Positions 8,418-19,502 of a DNA stretch of 64,000 nucleotides are shown here, in pieces. Under the pieces are notes generated by a model, which worked only from the letters and a program-made list of their open reading frames with translations, was not told where the DNA came from and made no database searches. This DNA is from Mastigias papua (lineage: Eukaryota > Cnidaria > Scyphozoa > Rhizostomeae > Mastigiidae): assembly GCA_964019165.1 (NCBI GenBank), contig OZ025280.1:11464428-11528427 (forward strand). The letters run 5' to 3'. The first letter of the stretch is position 1, and every line of letters begins with the position of its first letter. A program made the translations under genes and the position numbers.

Positions 8418-9825
8418 CTAAAGAGTACGTTCATTAATCATATTCTTAATTTTCAATAACACGTCTCTGTATTCTTGATATGTTTCTTCACATTGTTTCT
8501 TAGCTGCTGTGTTGTCATGATCATCTTGCGATTTTCTTTTGGCAGACTTTGGGAAATTAGTAACAATTTCTTTCATGTTCTTGATATTGGAAATGACTTC
8601 TCTCGATAACTTTTCTGATAGTGTGATTCCGCTTCTTGTTGGTCTTACCACACCATCATCCATCTCATATAACTTGCGAAAATCCAGCAAAAGAGTCCAT
8701 TCTGTACTGCCTTCAGTTGAGACAGCTAAAACACTGCATGAATAATATTCCTTCGCCTTTAATCCATCTTCTTTAACATTGAATAGAGAAATGAATTTCT
8801 TTGGTTTTCCTCCTTCATATTTCTTCTCGGAAGCCGTCTTCTTGAATGGTTCTATAAGTTTGGAAAACTCAACATATTCGCTGATCAGCAAAACATCATC
8901 ACTCTTGTTATTAGGATTGATGTAGACTTTTTCAAAGCCATCAACTTTGTCAAGCCGGGTTTCCACTTAAACGAATGCGGTCGAATCGATCGATTCGATC
9001 GAATCGGTCGAGAGGGCTGACAGTTTCCACTGAAACGCATCGATCGATTCGACCGAATCGATCAGACAGGGTTTAACTTTTCTATCGAAACAAGAAGCAC
9101 ATAAATAATTGTACTTTTAGTAAACAGTAGGGAAGAATATAAGCTATTTTTGGCGGAGTTAGCTTTCCATAGCTTTTTAGATATGACTTGAATTTATCTG
9201 AATTTACCTAAATGCAAGATGTTGACGAAATGTTGTTTTACCAACAAATTAGAATGATGCCGCAAAAATACGAGACGTTATTAGCACTAGAAGCCCCAAG
9301 AAATACTAAAGTAGGCAAATACTCCGTTTGAGATAGTTGACATTTTCGGTAGTTAGACGAAAAAGTTTAAGTTGAAGTAATCTGTGAACAACAGATTGAG
9401 TCACTTCCTTAGGTATGATCTTTTTGACACATTAACATACTTTCCTATTGTAGTCATGCTGTTCTCTACAATTTGATTGGTCAGGGGATTATCGATCGAT
9501 GGAAAAGTTCAACTCAGTTGAACTTCTCTATCGATCGATTCGATCGACGGCGGTCGAAGGGGAGTCCACATTTTTAGGAACTGCGCATGCACCAAATCGA
9601 TCGATTCGATCAAATTGACCGAATTCGTTTAAGTGGAAACTGGGCTTCAGTCTTGAAATAAACATGTGAATCCAGGATGTTCAAGAAATTTTGCAGGCAT
9701 TTCTTTGGTAATTTCCAAGTATTACTGTTAGCAGTCATTCGAGCAATGTCTTTGCTTTCATTGTGTATGGTTAGACTGTCAGTCTCTGTTGTTACAACTG
9801 CATAATTTTCTGGCATATTTTCCAT
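8418..9825 (-). pseudogene. Unknown Polinton-block gene split by a transposon
   Basis: The 5' part starts at ATG 9825 (MENMPENYAVVTTETD) and runs to HVYFKTEA at 9641. The 3' part resumes at about 8958 with RLDKVDGFEKVYINP and ends INERTL at 8418. Between them is a 682-bp inverted-repeat element. Removing the insertion leaves one open reading of roughly 240 residues. The 3' part has a basic, NLS-like patch (KSAKRKSQ ... AAKKQ) near its end, so a nuclear or DNA-binding role is possible. No family recognised. The ORF start seen at 8966 is an artefact inside the transposon end. Confidence 0.6.
8959..9640. mobile_element. 682-bp non-autonomous inverted-repeat element (MITE)
   Basis: The ends are inverted repeats: GTTTCCACTTAAACGAAT at 8959 and its complement ATTCGTTTAAGTGGAAAC ending 9640. 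The subterminal zones on both sides are rich in the palindromic word TCGATCGATTCGATCGA. There is no coding frame. It interrupts a gene on the minus strand. Flanks (AAGCC / GGCTT) are themselves inverted, so the target duplication is not resolved and no superfamily is assigned. Confidence 0.8.
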
Positions 9826-10932
9826 CTCTTCTTATTTCTTGATTGACGACTTTACTTCTTGATTCACAACTAAGATTGAAAAATGACGCAAATTAGGTTA
9901 GGATAACACATTCTTATTTTCCATCTACTATTATAAGGTAAGATCTTTTAAGTAGAGCATATATGACAGTCAGTGGACCAGCATTCAAACAGGTCATGCT
10001 ATCACAGTCACAGTTACTGCACGCACCATGTAAGTCACTGCAACAGTACTCTCGCTCAGTGCATGTGCACACAGGCATTCACAGGCCCCATCAGTGGCCA
10101 CGAGTGTAACCATCACATCTACACTCACAGCATTGCTAATCAGTGCACACTCAACCTCCACTCAGTGGACACAGAGCTGCAGAGTACATGCACACTTACA
10201 GTCAGTGCAACCTGTGACAGCATGATAGCTCACTGTCAGTGCATGTACACAAATTGTCAATGTGTCCTTTTCTTTTTCATATCTATGCCATTTCAAACTC
10301 TTATACTCTGCACAGGATAGTTTCATATAATGTTACCCACATCTTACTTTCACTGTGTTTACCATATATACCTCAGAGCTTCCTGCATAACCTTACTTTT
10401 TAGAATACTTATCATGGAACTGTAACATTGTATTCTTCACACATTCCAATTTTTATGTTACATTTTTGTTAGATTTAGTTACCTGGGTTATGCGTTTTCA
10501 GGTTCACTTGTGTGTTGTTGCCAAGGGAACTTGTTATGCTTCCCCCAGTGAGTTTTGTACCCCAACATATTTGGCTACTTCAACCACCCTACCTGTGTAT
10601 TTTCAGCTCTGTCCCCAGTAATAAGTATACATGTTTCTAAAGGTCTTTTTCTTAGACACTACAAAACTACTATACACCCTCCCACTTCGTAAAACTGTGT
10701 TCTATTTTATCCCACAAAACTCACTGAAATAAGGATTACCCAAACAAAAGATGCAACCGTGACGTGGTGTTTGGGCTTACAACCAATGCATCTAGCAACA
10801 GCACAGTATGCACATACTATATACAACAATTCATTTCATTCTCTCATTCGTCTCCACAGATTACACTATTAAAAGCCTTTCAAATCTTCATGGTGGTATT
10901 CTCAATTTTTTTACACCATATTGTGGCACAGA
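9826..10932. other. Non-coding spacer with CAGTG/CATGTGCACA-rich tract
   Basis: From about 9960 to 10260 the sequence is a degenerate low-complexity tract of short words such as CAGTGCATGT, CACAGTCA and ACTCACAG. An apparent Cys/His-rich ORF there is a by-product of this composition. The rest, up to the first palindrome, shows no gene. The right end of the Polinton-like block should lie near 9830-9960, but I could not find its terminal repeat. Confidence 0.4.
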
Positions 10933-11526
10933 CTAGCTTAGTATTGATAGCCTGCTAACCGCGGGCTCCCCTAGCCCCAGGTCAAAAGTTGCATATTAGC
11001 CTTGGAAAGACTAACGCAGTGCCCCCATGAAAGCTGCATGGTCCGCATTGTCGAAGAGCATGGATGAAAAAGCTCGCATAGGATCACGAGAGGATGACGT
11101 CATGGGCCTATGCATTGGAGCACATGATATCCGGCTTTGCAATGGAGAAATCAACAAAAATTTGCGAGAAAAAATTGTGCAAAAATGCTCGGATACCTGC
11201 GCTAGGCTATGGGGCTTTTGGACTTTCGTCTTCATCTTCTAAAGCCCCATAGCCTAGCGCAGGTATCCGAGCATTTTTGCACAATTTTTTCTCGCACATT
11301 TTTGTTGATTTCTCCATTGCAAAGCCGGATATCATGTGCTCCAATGCAGAGGCCCATGACGTCATCCTCTCCTGATCCTATGCCAGCTTTTTCATCCATG
11401 CTCTTCGACAATGCGGACCATGCAGCTTTCATGGGGGCACTGCGTTAGTCTTTCCAAGGCTAATATGCAACTTTTGACCTGGGGCTAGGGGAGCCCGCGT
11501 TTAGCGGGCTATCAATACTAAGCTAG
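10933..11526. repeat. Palindrome P1, intact (594 bp)
   Basis: A near-perfect inverted repeat with arms of about 285 bp around a 22-bp spacer at 11219-11240. The outer ends read CTAGCTTAGTATTGATAGCC and its complement ending AAGCTAG. Each arm contains its own small hairpin (GCCCGC/GCGGGC type), a TGACGTCA word and the phrase GCTCGGATACCTGCGCTAGG. It lies immediately upstream of unit A, so CTAG abuts TCTCTATATAC at 11526/11527. Confidence 0.92.
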
Positions 11527-12739
11527 TCTCTATATACTAAGATCCCTATATGATACTTTATGCCACACCAATCAGATTGCTCGACTTTGTACCACATGAC
11601 CCATTTTTAGCCCGATTTTAATGACACTTCTCCTCCTAGGCCTGTTGGGGGATTGTGACCAAACTTGGTTTAGGGGTTCTCCTTGGGGTCTACTTACTCA
11701 TAAAGGAGGGATTTTTCCATATCTGTTCTTTTCGCCGAGATATTCCACTTTCAACTTATGGCCATTGCTTTCCTATACCCTCCACCATGCTCACTTGACA
11801 CCTCTGTGCAGGACAGTTGCTTTCACGTTGGCGAATGTTCATGTAGGACGATGGTGCTGTGTGTGATTGCGAGGAGATTTTTGTCACTGTCTTTCCAGGT
11901 AAACCAACTCTGTTTTCCGTAGATGGCTTGATTTAAGATTCCATGTATGTCCTTTGTCCATTTCATCTGTATTCTGCTGTTGCGAGCCATTTATTTCTAT
12001 ATCTTTCAACCAGATTCAACCACCTTCCCTCGAAGTTATTGCCGCCATGACAGTTCTTCTCCAAATTGTTTGATTCTATGTGCTAAATCACCGTGCTTTT
12101 ACTGCTACATTGTGAAAACATATTTAACATATGTTTGATTTTCTATTCTGTGCTAGACTTTGGCAGTTTGTTTGTTCTTCATGCATATTTTGATGACATG
12201 GAATGGCGTGAGTGCTGCTTTCATTTGGGAATGTTTTGATATGCACTACCGTAATATTGCCATGTGACTTGGAGGAGAATTTTGTCGTTCAGCTTTCAGT
12301 TTAGTGCTTTTTTCGCTTGATTTCATTCGCTAAGTTATCCTACTTTTCTTACTAAATTGTGATGAAATGATTACTGTATGTTTACTGTTGTATTCCTTGG
12401 TAGCTTGGACTTTATTCATTGCTTTTACCGCATGTACGAATGGCATAGGATATGGTTATGTTTGGCGATAAAGTAGTGGTATGTGGAATACTTTCACTGA
12501 AGTGTGTATAGTGCTATTGCTGAAATTGGTTACCCTAATTTTGCAGTTTTTACTTTCACCCTTTACTTTTGTCATAGTGTGCATGATGAACTGCAAGGGG
12601 ATTCCCAAGTTCATCTCACGATCGCAGATACCTGTTGTCCTTTGTTTTGGAATTTAATTGCGGTCTTTTGAGGGTGATTCCATACCTTTGCTTCAGGGGC
12701 ATTAAGGTCATGGTAGTTCCCCTACGTTTTTGCTTGATT
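11527..12739 (+). mobile_element. Unit A, 5' part (rolling-circle-like, non-autonomous)
   Basis: It begins TCTCTATATACTAAGATCCC and carries CACCAATCAG (CCAAT-box-like) at about +50. No Rep-helicase or other long ORF is present. Near 11899 is a splice-donor-like CCAG|GTAAAC. Two modules shared with the other units follow: CCTTCCCTCG...CCATGACAGTTCTTCTCC (about 12022-12061) and GGGGATTCCCAAGTTCATCT (about 12597). It stops in GCTTGATT where unit B is inserted and resumes at 15738. Confidence 0.7.
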
Positions 12740-15197
12740 TCACTATATACTAAGATCCCTATATGATAATTTATGCCAAACCAATCAGATTGCTCGAATT
12801 TGTACCACGTGACCTGATATCGCGCACACGATCTCCTCCCTGGGTATTTGTTCCATGGCCCCCAAATTTCTGTTGAGGGTAGCCATTTGGGTCTACTACT
12901 TACATAAGAAGAGATCTGATTTTTATCATTTTTTTTGCCGAGTTATTCCACTTTCCTCTTATCGCCATTACCAGCAATTCTGTTGCTCCTCCCTGCTGGA
13001 CCGCGTGTTGTTAGTTTTGCGAGCGGTCCTGTAGGACTAAGTAACTGTGTATGTTATCGCGAGGAGACTTTGGTTGCAGTTCTTCCAGGTAAGCCTGCTC
13101 TTTTTTCCTGAAATGGTTTGATTTATGAATTCCTGTATTTCCTTTGTCCATTTCATCCGTATTCTACTGTTACCAGCCATTTATTTCCATATCTTTCAAC
13201 GAGATTCAGCCACCTTCCCTCGAGTGTATTACCGCCATGACAGTTCTTCTCAAAGCTGTTCGATTCTGTGTACTAAATCACCGTGCTTTTACGGCTAAAG
13301 TGTGAAAAGATATTCAACATATGTTTGACTCTGTATTCCGTGCTAGATTATGGCAGGTTGTTTGCTTTTCATGCCTATTTAGATGACATGGAATGGCGTG
13401 CTTGCTGCTTTCAGTTGGCAATGTTGTGATTTGCACTACCGTAATATTGCCGTGTGACTTGGAGGAGACTTTCGTCGTTCAGCTTTCAGTTTAGTGCTTT
13501 TTTCGCTTGATTTCATTCGCTAAGTTATTCTTCTTTTCTTACTAAATTGTCATGAAATGATTACTGTATGTTTACTGTTCTTTTCCCTGGTAGCTTCGAA
13601 TTTATTCATTGCTTTTACCACATGTACGAATGGCATAGGATATTGTTATGTTTGGCGATAAAATATTGGTATGTGGAATGCTTTCACTGAAGTATGTATA
13701 GGGCTATTGCTGAATTTGGTTACCCTAATTTTGCAGTTTTTACTTTCACTCTTTACTTTTGTCGTAGTGCGTACTATGAAATGCTAGGGGATTCCCAAGT
13801 TCATCTCACGATCGCAGATACCTGTTGTCCTTTGTTGTGGATTTAATTGTGGTCTTTTGAGGGTGATTCCATTCCATAACTTTGCTTCAGGGGCAATAAG
13901 CTCATGGCAGTTCCCCTCAGCTTCGCTTGATTTTCTGTTCTAAAGTTCCGTTTTGTTACTGGAGAAGTATGGTTATGATATCGAGGAAGTATTTAATGCA
14001 ATATTTGCTGATGTACTAGGAGCTTTTAGCTTGCTCTTGATTCTTAATATATGCACATGAGTTGGATGTTAGGATGTCTCAAGAGTTTGGGCACTTTGCT
14101 TACATTTGAGATATTGCCCTTACAGTCGAATATACTCCTTGATTTTATCATACACGTTTTACAGGCAAACACTAAGATGTTACCAACTTTATTCTCAGCT
14201 CAGTAACTCTTTTTATTTTGTTTTCACTGTATTTACAGTAGGCTTCATAGTTATTTCCACTTATAGATGGTAGAGTTATTCTGGTCAAGTCAAATTTAAG
14301 GGGTTCCACTATACTGAATGTTCTTCTGTTGGGACACAGTTGCCCTTCTTTCTGAGATCATTTGTTATAAATACCATTACCGAATTCCATAGATAATTCT
14401 GCACGTGATGATATACTCTTAAGGGATGGATTAGTACTAGATATGACCATCACTATTATTGCCTAGACTTTATTTATGAAGCCCCTTGCCCCCACTGAGG
14501 TAATGCGTTCATTTGACATCTGAGTTGATGATACAGGATATATATTATTACTCATTTCAAAGAATTACTGACTTCCATAGATCATTCTGCATATGATATT
14601 ATAGTTTTTTTAGGGGTGAATTAGTACTAGATAGCAATATTTGATTTATGGGGCCACTTTCCCCTATCCAACTACAATTATTGGTTGAAATCTGAATTTC
14701 ACATGGTTGTAACAGATAATTTAGTACTGGATAGCTGCATTATTTGTTTTGTATAGCCATAACCTATGGACTCCCCCCAAGAACTCTGGCTGATATCTAA
14801 TATGATCCATGCTGCTCAATCAATAGCTTTACACTCTGTTATATATTATATAAAGGTGTGATATAGGAATACCAAGCACTATTCTTTTGTTTTATCACCT
14901 TGAGCTACCAAGTCCTATCACAGATTCCAGTTGTATAACACCTACGTTTATGGATCAGACTTGATTGTGTACCTCTGTGGACAGGATTAGTGGTCACCTA
15001 CATGATAACAGAACCACTCATACCTGCCAATTCATGTGCTTTATTGTATCTGTTATAACATCTTAAAATTATTTCCAGGACTCCTTAAGTTAGAGTTGAG
15101 TGAAGCAGGAGACAATATGTCATGTAGTTTCATTAGTGCCTCATTGTAGAGAGCATTTGAAACAATTCTGTGCATTCAACAATTCGTATAATAGAGA
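12740..15197 (+). mobile_element. Unit B body, inserted inside unit A
   Basis: It starts TCACTATATACTAAGATCCC and ends TATAATAGAGA just before palindrome P2. Flanks are GCTTGATT on the left and, after P2, TTCTGTTC. Joined, they reproduce the uninterrupted GCTTGATT-TTCTGTTC seen within unit B itself near 13930, so the insertion caused no target duplication and falls between T and T. Splice-donor-like CCAG|GTAAGC is at 13089, the CCATGACAGTTCTTCTC module near 13240, and the GGGGATTCCC module near 13788. No coding capacity. Confidence 0.75.
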
Positions 15198-15737
15198 CTA
15201 GCTTAGTACTGATAGCCCGCTACACGTGGGCTTCCCTAGCCCCAGTTCAAAAGTTGCATATTAGCCTTGGACAGACTAACGCTGTGCCCCCATGAAAGTT
15301 GCTTGGTCTGGTCGCATAGGATCACGAGAAGGTGACGTCATGGGACTCTGCGATGGAGCACGTGACTTTCGGCCTTGCATTGTGCAAATCGAAGAAAATT
15401 GCAAGAAAAAATTGTGCAAAAAATGCTCGGATACCTGCGCTAGGCTACGGGGCTTCTGGAGTCTCTTCCTTTCCCTTTATTGCCCCGTAGCCTAGCGCAG
15501 GTATCCGAGCATTTTTTGCACAATTTTTTCTTGCAATTTTCTTCGATTTGCACAATGCAAGGCCGAAAGTCACGTGCTCCATCGCAGAGTCCCATGACGT
15601 CACCTTCTCGTGATCCTATGCGACCAGACCAAGCAACTTTCATGGGGGCACAGCGTTAGTCTGTCCAAGGCTAATATGCAACTTTTGAACTGGGGCTAGG
15701 GAAGCCCGCGTGTAGCGGGCTATCAGTATTAAGCTAG
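15198..15737. repeat. Palindrome P2, intact (540 bp)
   Basis: Arms of about 250 bp around a spacer at 15454-15481, with ends CTAGCTTAGTACTGATAGCC and the matching AAGCTAG. Compared with P1, each arm lacks a 27-bp segment and has different substitutions, but the two P2 arms agree with each other. CACGTGAC and TGACGTCA words are in each arm. Confidence 0.93.
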
Positions 15738-16673
15738 TTCTGTTCTAAATTACCGTTTTGTTACTGCAGAAGTATCATTATGATATTCAGGAGGCATTCA
15801 ATGCAATATTTGCTTATGTACTAGGAGCTTTTAGCTTGCTCTTGATTCTTATTATATGCACATGAGATGGATGTTAGGATGTCTCAAGAGTTAGGCCACT
15901 TTGTTTACGTTTGAGATATTGCCTTTCAACTCGAATTTACTCCTTGATTTTATCATACATATTTTACAGGCAAACACTAGGATGTTACCAACTTTATTCT
16001 CAGCTCAGTAACTCTGTTTTCAGTTTGTTTTCGCTCTATTTACAGTAGGCCTCATGGTTATTTCAACTATAGATGGTAGAGTTATTTTGGTGAAGTCATA
16101 TTAAAGGGGTTCTATTAAACTAAATAGTCTTTTGTTGGGACACAGTTGCCCTTCTTTCTCAGATCACTTGATATAAATTCCATTACTGAAGTCCATAGAT
16201 CATTCTGCACATGATGATATACTCTTAAGGGATGAATTTATCTTGCCCCCACTGAAGTAATACCTTCATTTGAAATCTTAGTTTGTAATGCAGTATATAT
16301 ATTATGACTCATTTCAAAGAAGTACTGACTTCCATGGATCACTCTGCATATATATACCTCTGCATATACCTGCGCTAGGCTACGGGGCTTCTTGACTTTC
16401 TTCCTGTCCCTTTACTGCCCCGTAGCCTAGCGCAGGTATCCGACCATTTTTTGCACAAATTTTTCTCGCAAATTTCTTCGATTTGCACAATGCAAGCCAG
16501 GAAGTCACGTGCTCCATCACAGAGGCCCATGATGTCACCTTCTCGTGATCCTATGCGACCAGACCATGCAACTTTCATGGGGGCACAGCGTTAGTCTTTC
16601 CAAGGCTAATATGCAACTTTTCAACTGGGGCTAGGGGAGCCCGCGTTCTAGCGGGCTATCAGTACTAAGCTAG
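15738..16673 (+). mobile_element. Unit A, 3' part with broken palindrome P3
   Basis: From 15738 the text is a diverged relative of unit B 13935-14580, and continues unit A after the nested unit B. The last 308 bp (16366-16673) are palindrome P3: only 22 bp of the left arm remain, while the right arm is complete and ends in the hairpin GCCCGCGTTCTAGCGGGC and AAGCTAG at 16673. The next unit starts at the very next base. Confidence 0.75.
16366..16673. repeat. Palindrome P3, left arm nearly lost
   Basis: ATACCTGCGCTAGGCTACGG begins the remaining 22-bp left arm. The loop is at about 16388-16419 and the full right arm follows. The break lies within 25 bp of the centre. Confidence 0.85.
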
Positions 16674-19130
16674 TCACTATATACTAAGATCCCTATATGA
16701 TAATTTATGCCAAACCAATCAGATTGCTCGAATTTGTACCACGTGACCTGATATCGCGCACACGATCTCCTTTCAGGGTAGTTGTTCCATGGCCCCCAAA
16801 TTTCTGTTGAGGGTAGCCATTTGGGTCTACTACTTACATAAGAAGAGATCTGATTTTTATTTTTTTTTTCCCGAGTTATTCCACTTTCCTCTTATCGCCA
16901 TTACCAGCAATTCTGTTGCTCCTCCCTGCTGGACCGCGTGTTGTCAGCTTTGCGAGCGGTTCTGTAGGACTAAGTAACTGTGTATGTTATCGCAAGGAGA
17001 CTTTGGTTGCAGTTCTTCCAGGTAAGCCTGCTCTTTTTTCCTGAAATGGTTTGATTTATGAATTCCTGTATTTCCTTTGTCCATTTCATCCGTATTCTAC
17101 TGTTACCAGCCATTTATTTCCATATCTTTCAACGAGATTCAGCCACCTTCCCTCGAGTGTATTACAGCCATGACAGTTCTTCTCAAAGCTGTTCGATTCT
17201 GTGTACTAAATCACCGTGCTTTTACGGCTAAATTGTGAAAAGATATTCAACATATGTTTGACTTTGTATTCCGTGCTAGATTATGGCAGGTTGTTTGCTT
17301 TTCATGCCTATTTAGATGACATGGAATGGCGTGCTTGCTGCTTTCAGTTGGCAATGTTGTGATTTGCACTACCGTAATATTGCCGTGTGACTTGGAGGAG
17401 ACTTTCGTCGTTCAGCTTTCAGTTTAGTGCTTTTTTCGCTTGATTTCATTCGCTAAGTTATTCTTCTTTTCTTACTAAATTGTGATGAAATGATTACTGT
17501 ATGTTTACTGTTCTTTTCCCTGGTAGCTTAGAATTTATTCATTGCGTTTACCACATGTACGAATGGCATAGGATATTGTTATGTTTGGCGATAAAATATT
17601 GGTATGTGGAATGCTTTCACTGAAGTATGTATAGGGCTATTGCTGAATTTGGTTACCCTAATTTTGCAGTTTTTACTTTCACTCTTTACTTTTGTCGTAG
17701 TGCGTACTATGAAATGCTAGGGGATTCCCAAGTTCATCTCACGATCGCAGATACCTGTTGTCCTTTGTTGTGGATTTAATTGTGGTCTTTTGAGGGTGAT
17801 TCCATTCCATAACTTTGCTTCAGGGGCAATACGCTCACGGCAGTTCTCCTCAGCTTCGCTTGATTGTCTGTTCTAAAGTACCGTTTTGTTACTGGAGAAG
17901 TATGGTTATGATATCGAGGAAGTATTTAATGCAATATTTGCTGATGTACTAGGAGCTTTTAGCTTGCTCTACATTCTTAATATATGCACATGAGTTGGAT
18001 GTTAGGATGTCTCAAGAGTTTGGGCACTTTGCTTACATTTGAGATATTGCCCTTACAGTCGAATATACTCCTTGATTTTATCATACACGTTGTACAGGCA
18101 AACACTAAGATGTTACCAACTTTATTCTCAGCTCAGTAACTCTTTTTAGTTTGTTTTCACTGTATTTACAGTAGGCTTCATAGTTATTTCCACTTATAGA
18201 TGGTAGAGTTATTCTGGTCAAGTCAAATTTAAGGGGTTCCACTATACTGAATGTTCTTCTGTTGGGACACAGTTGCCCTTCTTTCTGAGATCATTTGTTA
18301 TAAATACCATTACCGAATTCCATAGATCATTCTGCACGTGATGATATACTCTTAAGGGATGGATTAGTACTAGATATGACCATCACTATTATTGCCTAGA
18401 CTTTATTTATGAAGCCCCTTGCCCCCACTGAGGTAATGCGTTCATTTGACATCTGAGTTGATGATACAGGATATATATTATTACTCATTTCAAAGAATTA
18501 CTGACGTCCATAGATCATTCTGCATATGATATTATAGTTTTTTTAGGGGTGAATTAGTACTAGATAGCAATATTTGATTTATGGGGCCACTTTCCCCTAT
18601 CCAACTACAATTATTGGTTGAAATCTGAATTTCACATGGTTGTAACAGATAATTTAGTACTGGATAGCTGCATTATTTGTTTTGTATAGCCATAACCTAT
18701 GGACTCCCCCCAAGAACTCTGGCTGATATCTAATATGATCCATGCTGCTCAATCAATAGCTTTACACTCTGTTATATATTATATAAAGGTGTGATATAGG
18801 AATACTAAGCACTATTCTTTTGTTTTATCACCTTGAGCTACCAAGTCCTATCACAGATTCCAGTTGTATAACACCTACGTTTATGGATCAGACTTGATTG
18901 TGTACCTCTGTGGACAGGATTAGTGGTCACCTACATGATAACAGAACTACTCATACCTGCCAATTCATGTGCTTTATTGTATCTGTTATAACATCTTAAA
19001 ATTATTTCCAGGACTCCTTAAGTTAGAGTTGAGTGAAGCAGGAGACAATATGTTATGTAGTTTCATTAGTGCCTCATTGTAGAGAACATTTTAAACAAGT
19101 CTGTGCATTCAACAAGTCGTATAATAGAGA
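16674..19130 (+). mobile_element. Unit B2 body (second copy of unit B)
   Basis: Starts TCACTATATACTAAGATCCC directly after CTAG of the previous unit (head to tail) and follows unit B closely to the end ATAATAGAGA at 19130. It shares the splice-donor-like CCAG|GTAAGC (17022), the CCATGACAGTTCTTCTC module and the GGGGATTCCC module (about 17729). No gene. Confidence 0.8.
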
Positions 19131-19502
19131 CTAGCTTAGTACTGATAGCCCGCTACACGCGGCTTCCCTAGCCCCAGTTCAAAAGTTGCATATTAGCCTT
19201 GGACAGACTAACGCTGTGCCCCCATGACAGTTGCTTGGTCTGGTCGCATAGGATCACGAGAAGGTGACGTCATGGGACTCTGCAATGGAGCACGTGACTC
19301 TCAGCCTTGCATTGTGCAAATCGAAGAAAATTGCAAGATAAAATTGTGCAAAAAATGCTCGGATACCTGCGCTAGGCTACGGGGCTTCTGGAGTCTCTTC
19401 CTTTCCCTTTATTGCCCCGTAGCCTAGCGCAGGTATCCGAGCATTTTTTGCACAATTTTTGCTGTTAGCCGTAGCGTGTAGCGGGCTATCAGTACTAAGC
19501 TA
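19131..19502. repeat. Palindrome P4, right arm mostly deleted
   Basis: The left arm is complete. The right arm keeps about 41 bp after the spacer (to GCACAATTTTT near 19459), then jumps to the terminal GTGTAGCGGGCTATCAGTAC and AAGCTA. Again the deletion starts close to the centre. Confidence 0.85.

Noticed and set aside
9973..10320. Cys/His-rich 115-codon plus-strand ORF
   Set aside because: It follows from a low-complexity tract of CAGTG/CATGTGCAC words. No regular Cys spacing and no family resemblance.
11621..11866. 81-codon ORF in unit A, present identically in both copies
   Set aside because: Identity only reflects the recent duplication. The related units B, C and D have no matching frame.
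15292..15643. Convergent small ORFs on both strands, as real genes
   Set aside because: They are mirror images of one sequence in palindrome arms. Reported as a finding on possible constraint, not as genes.
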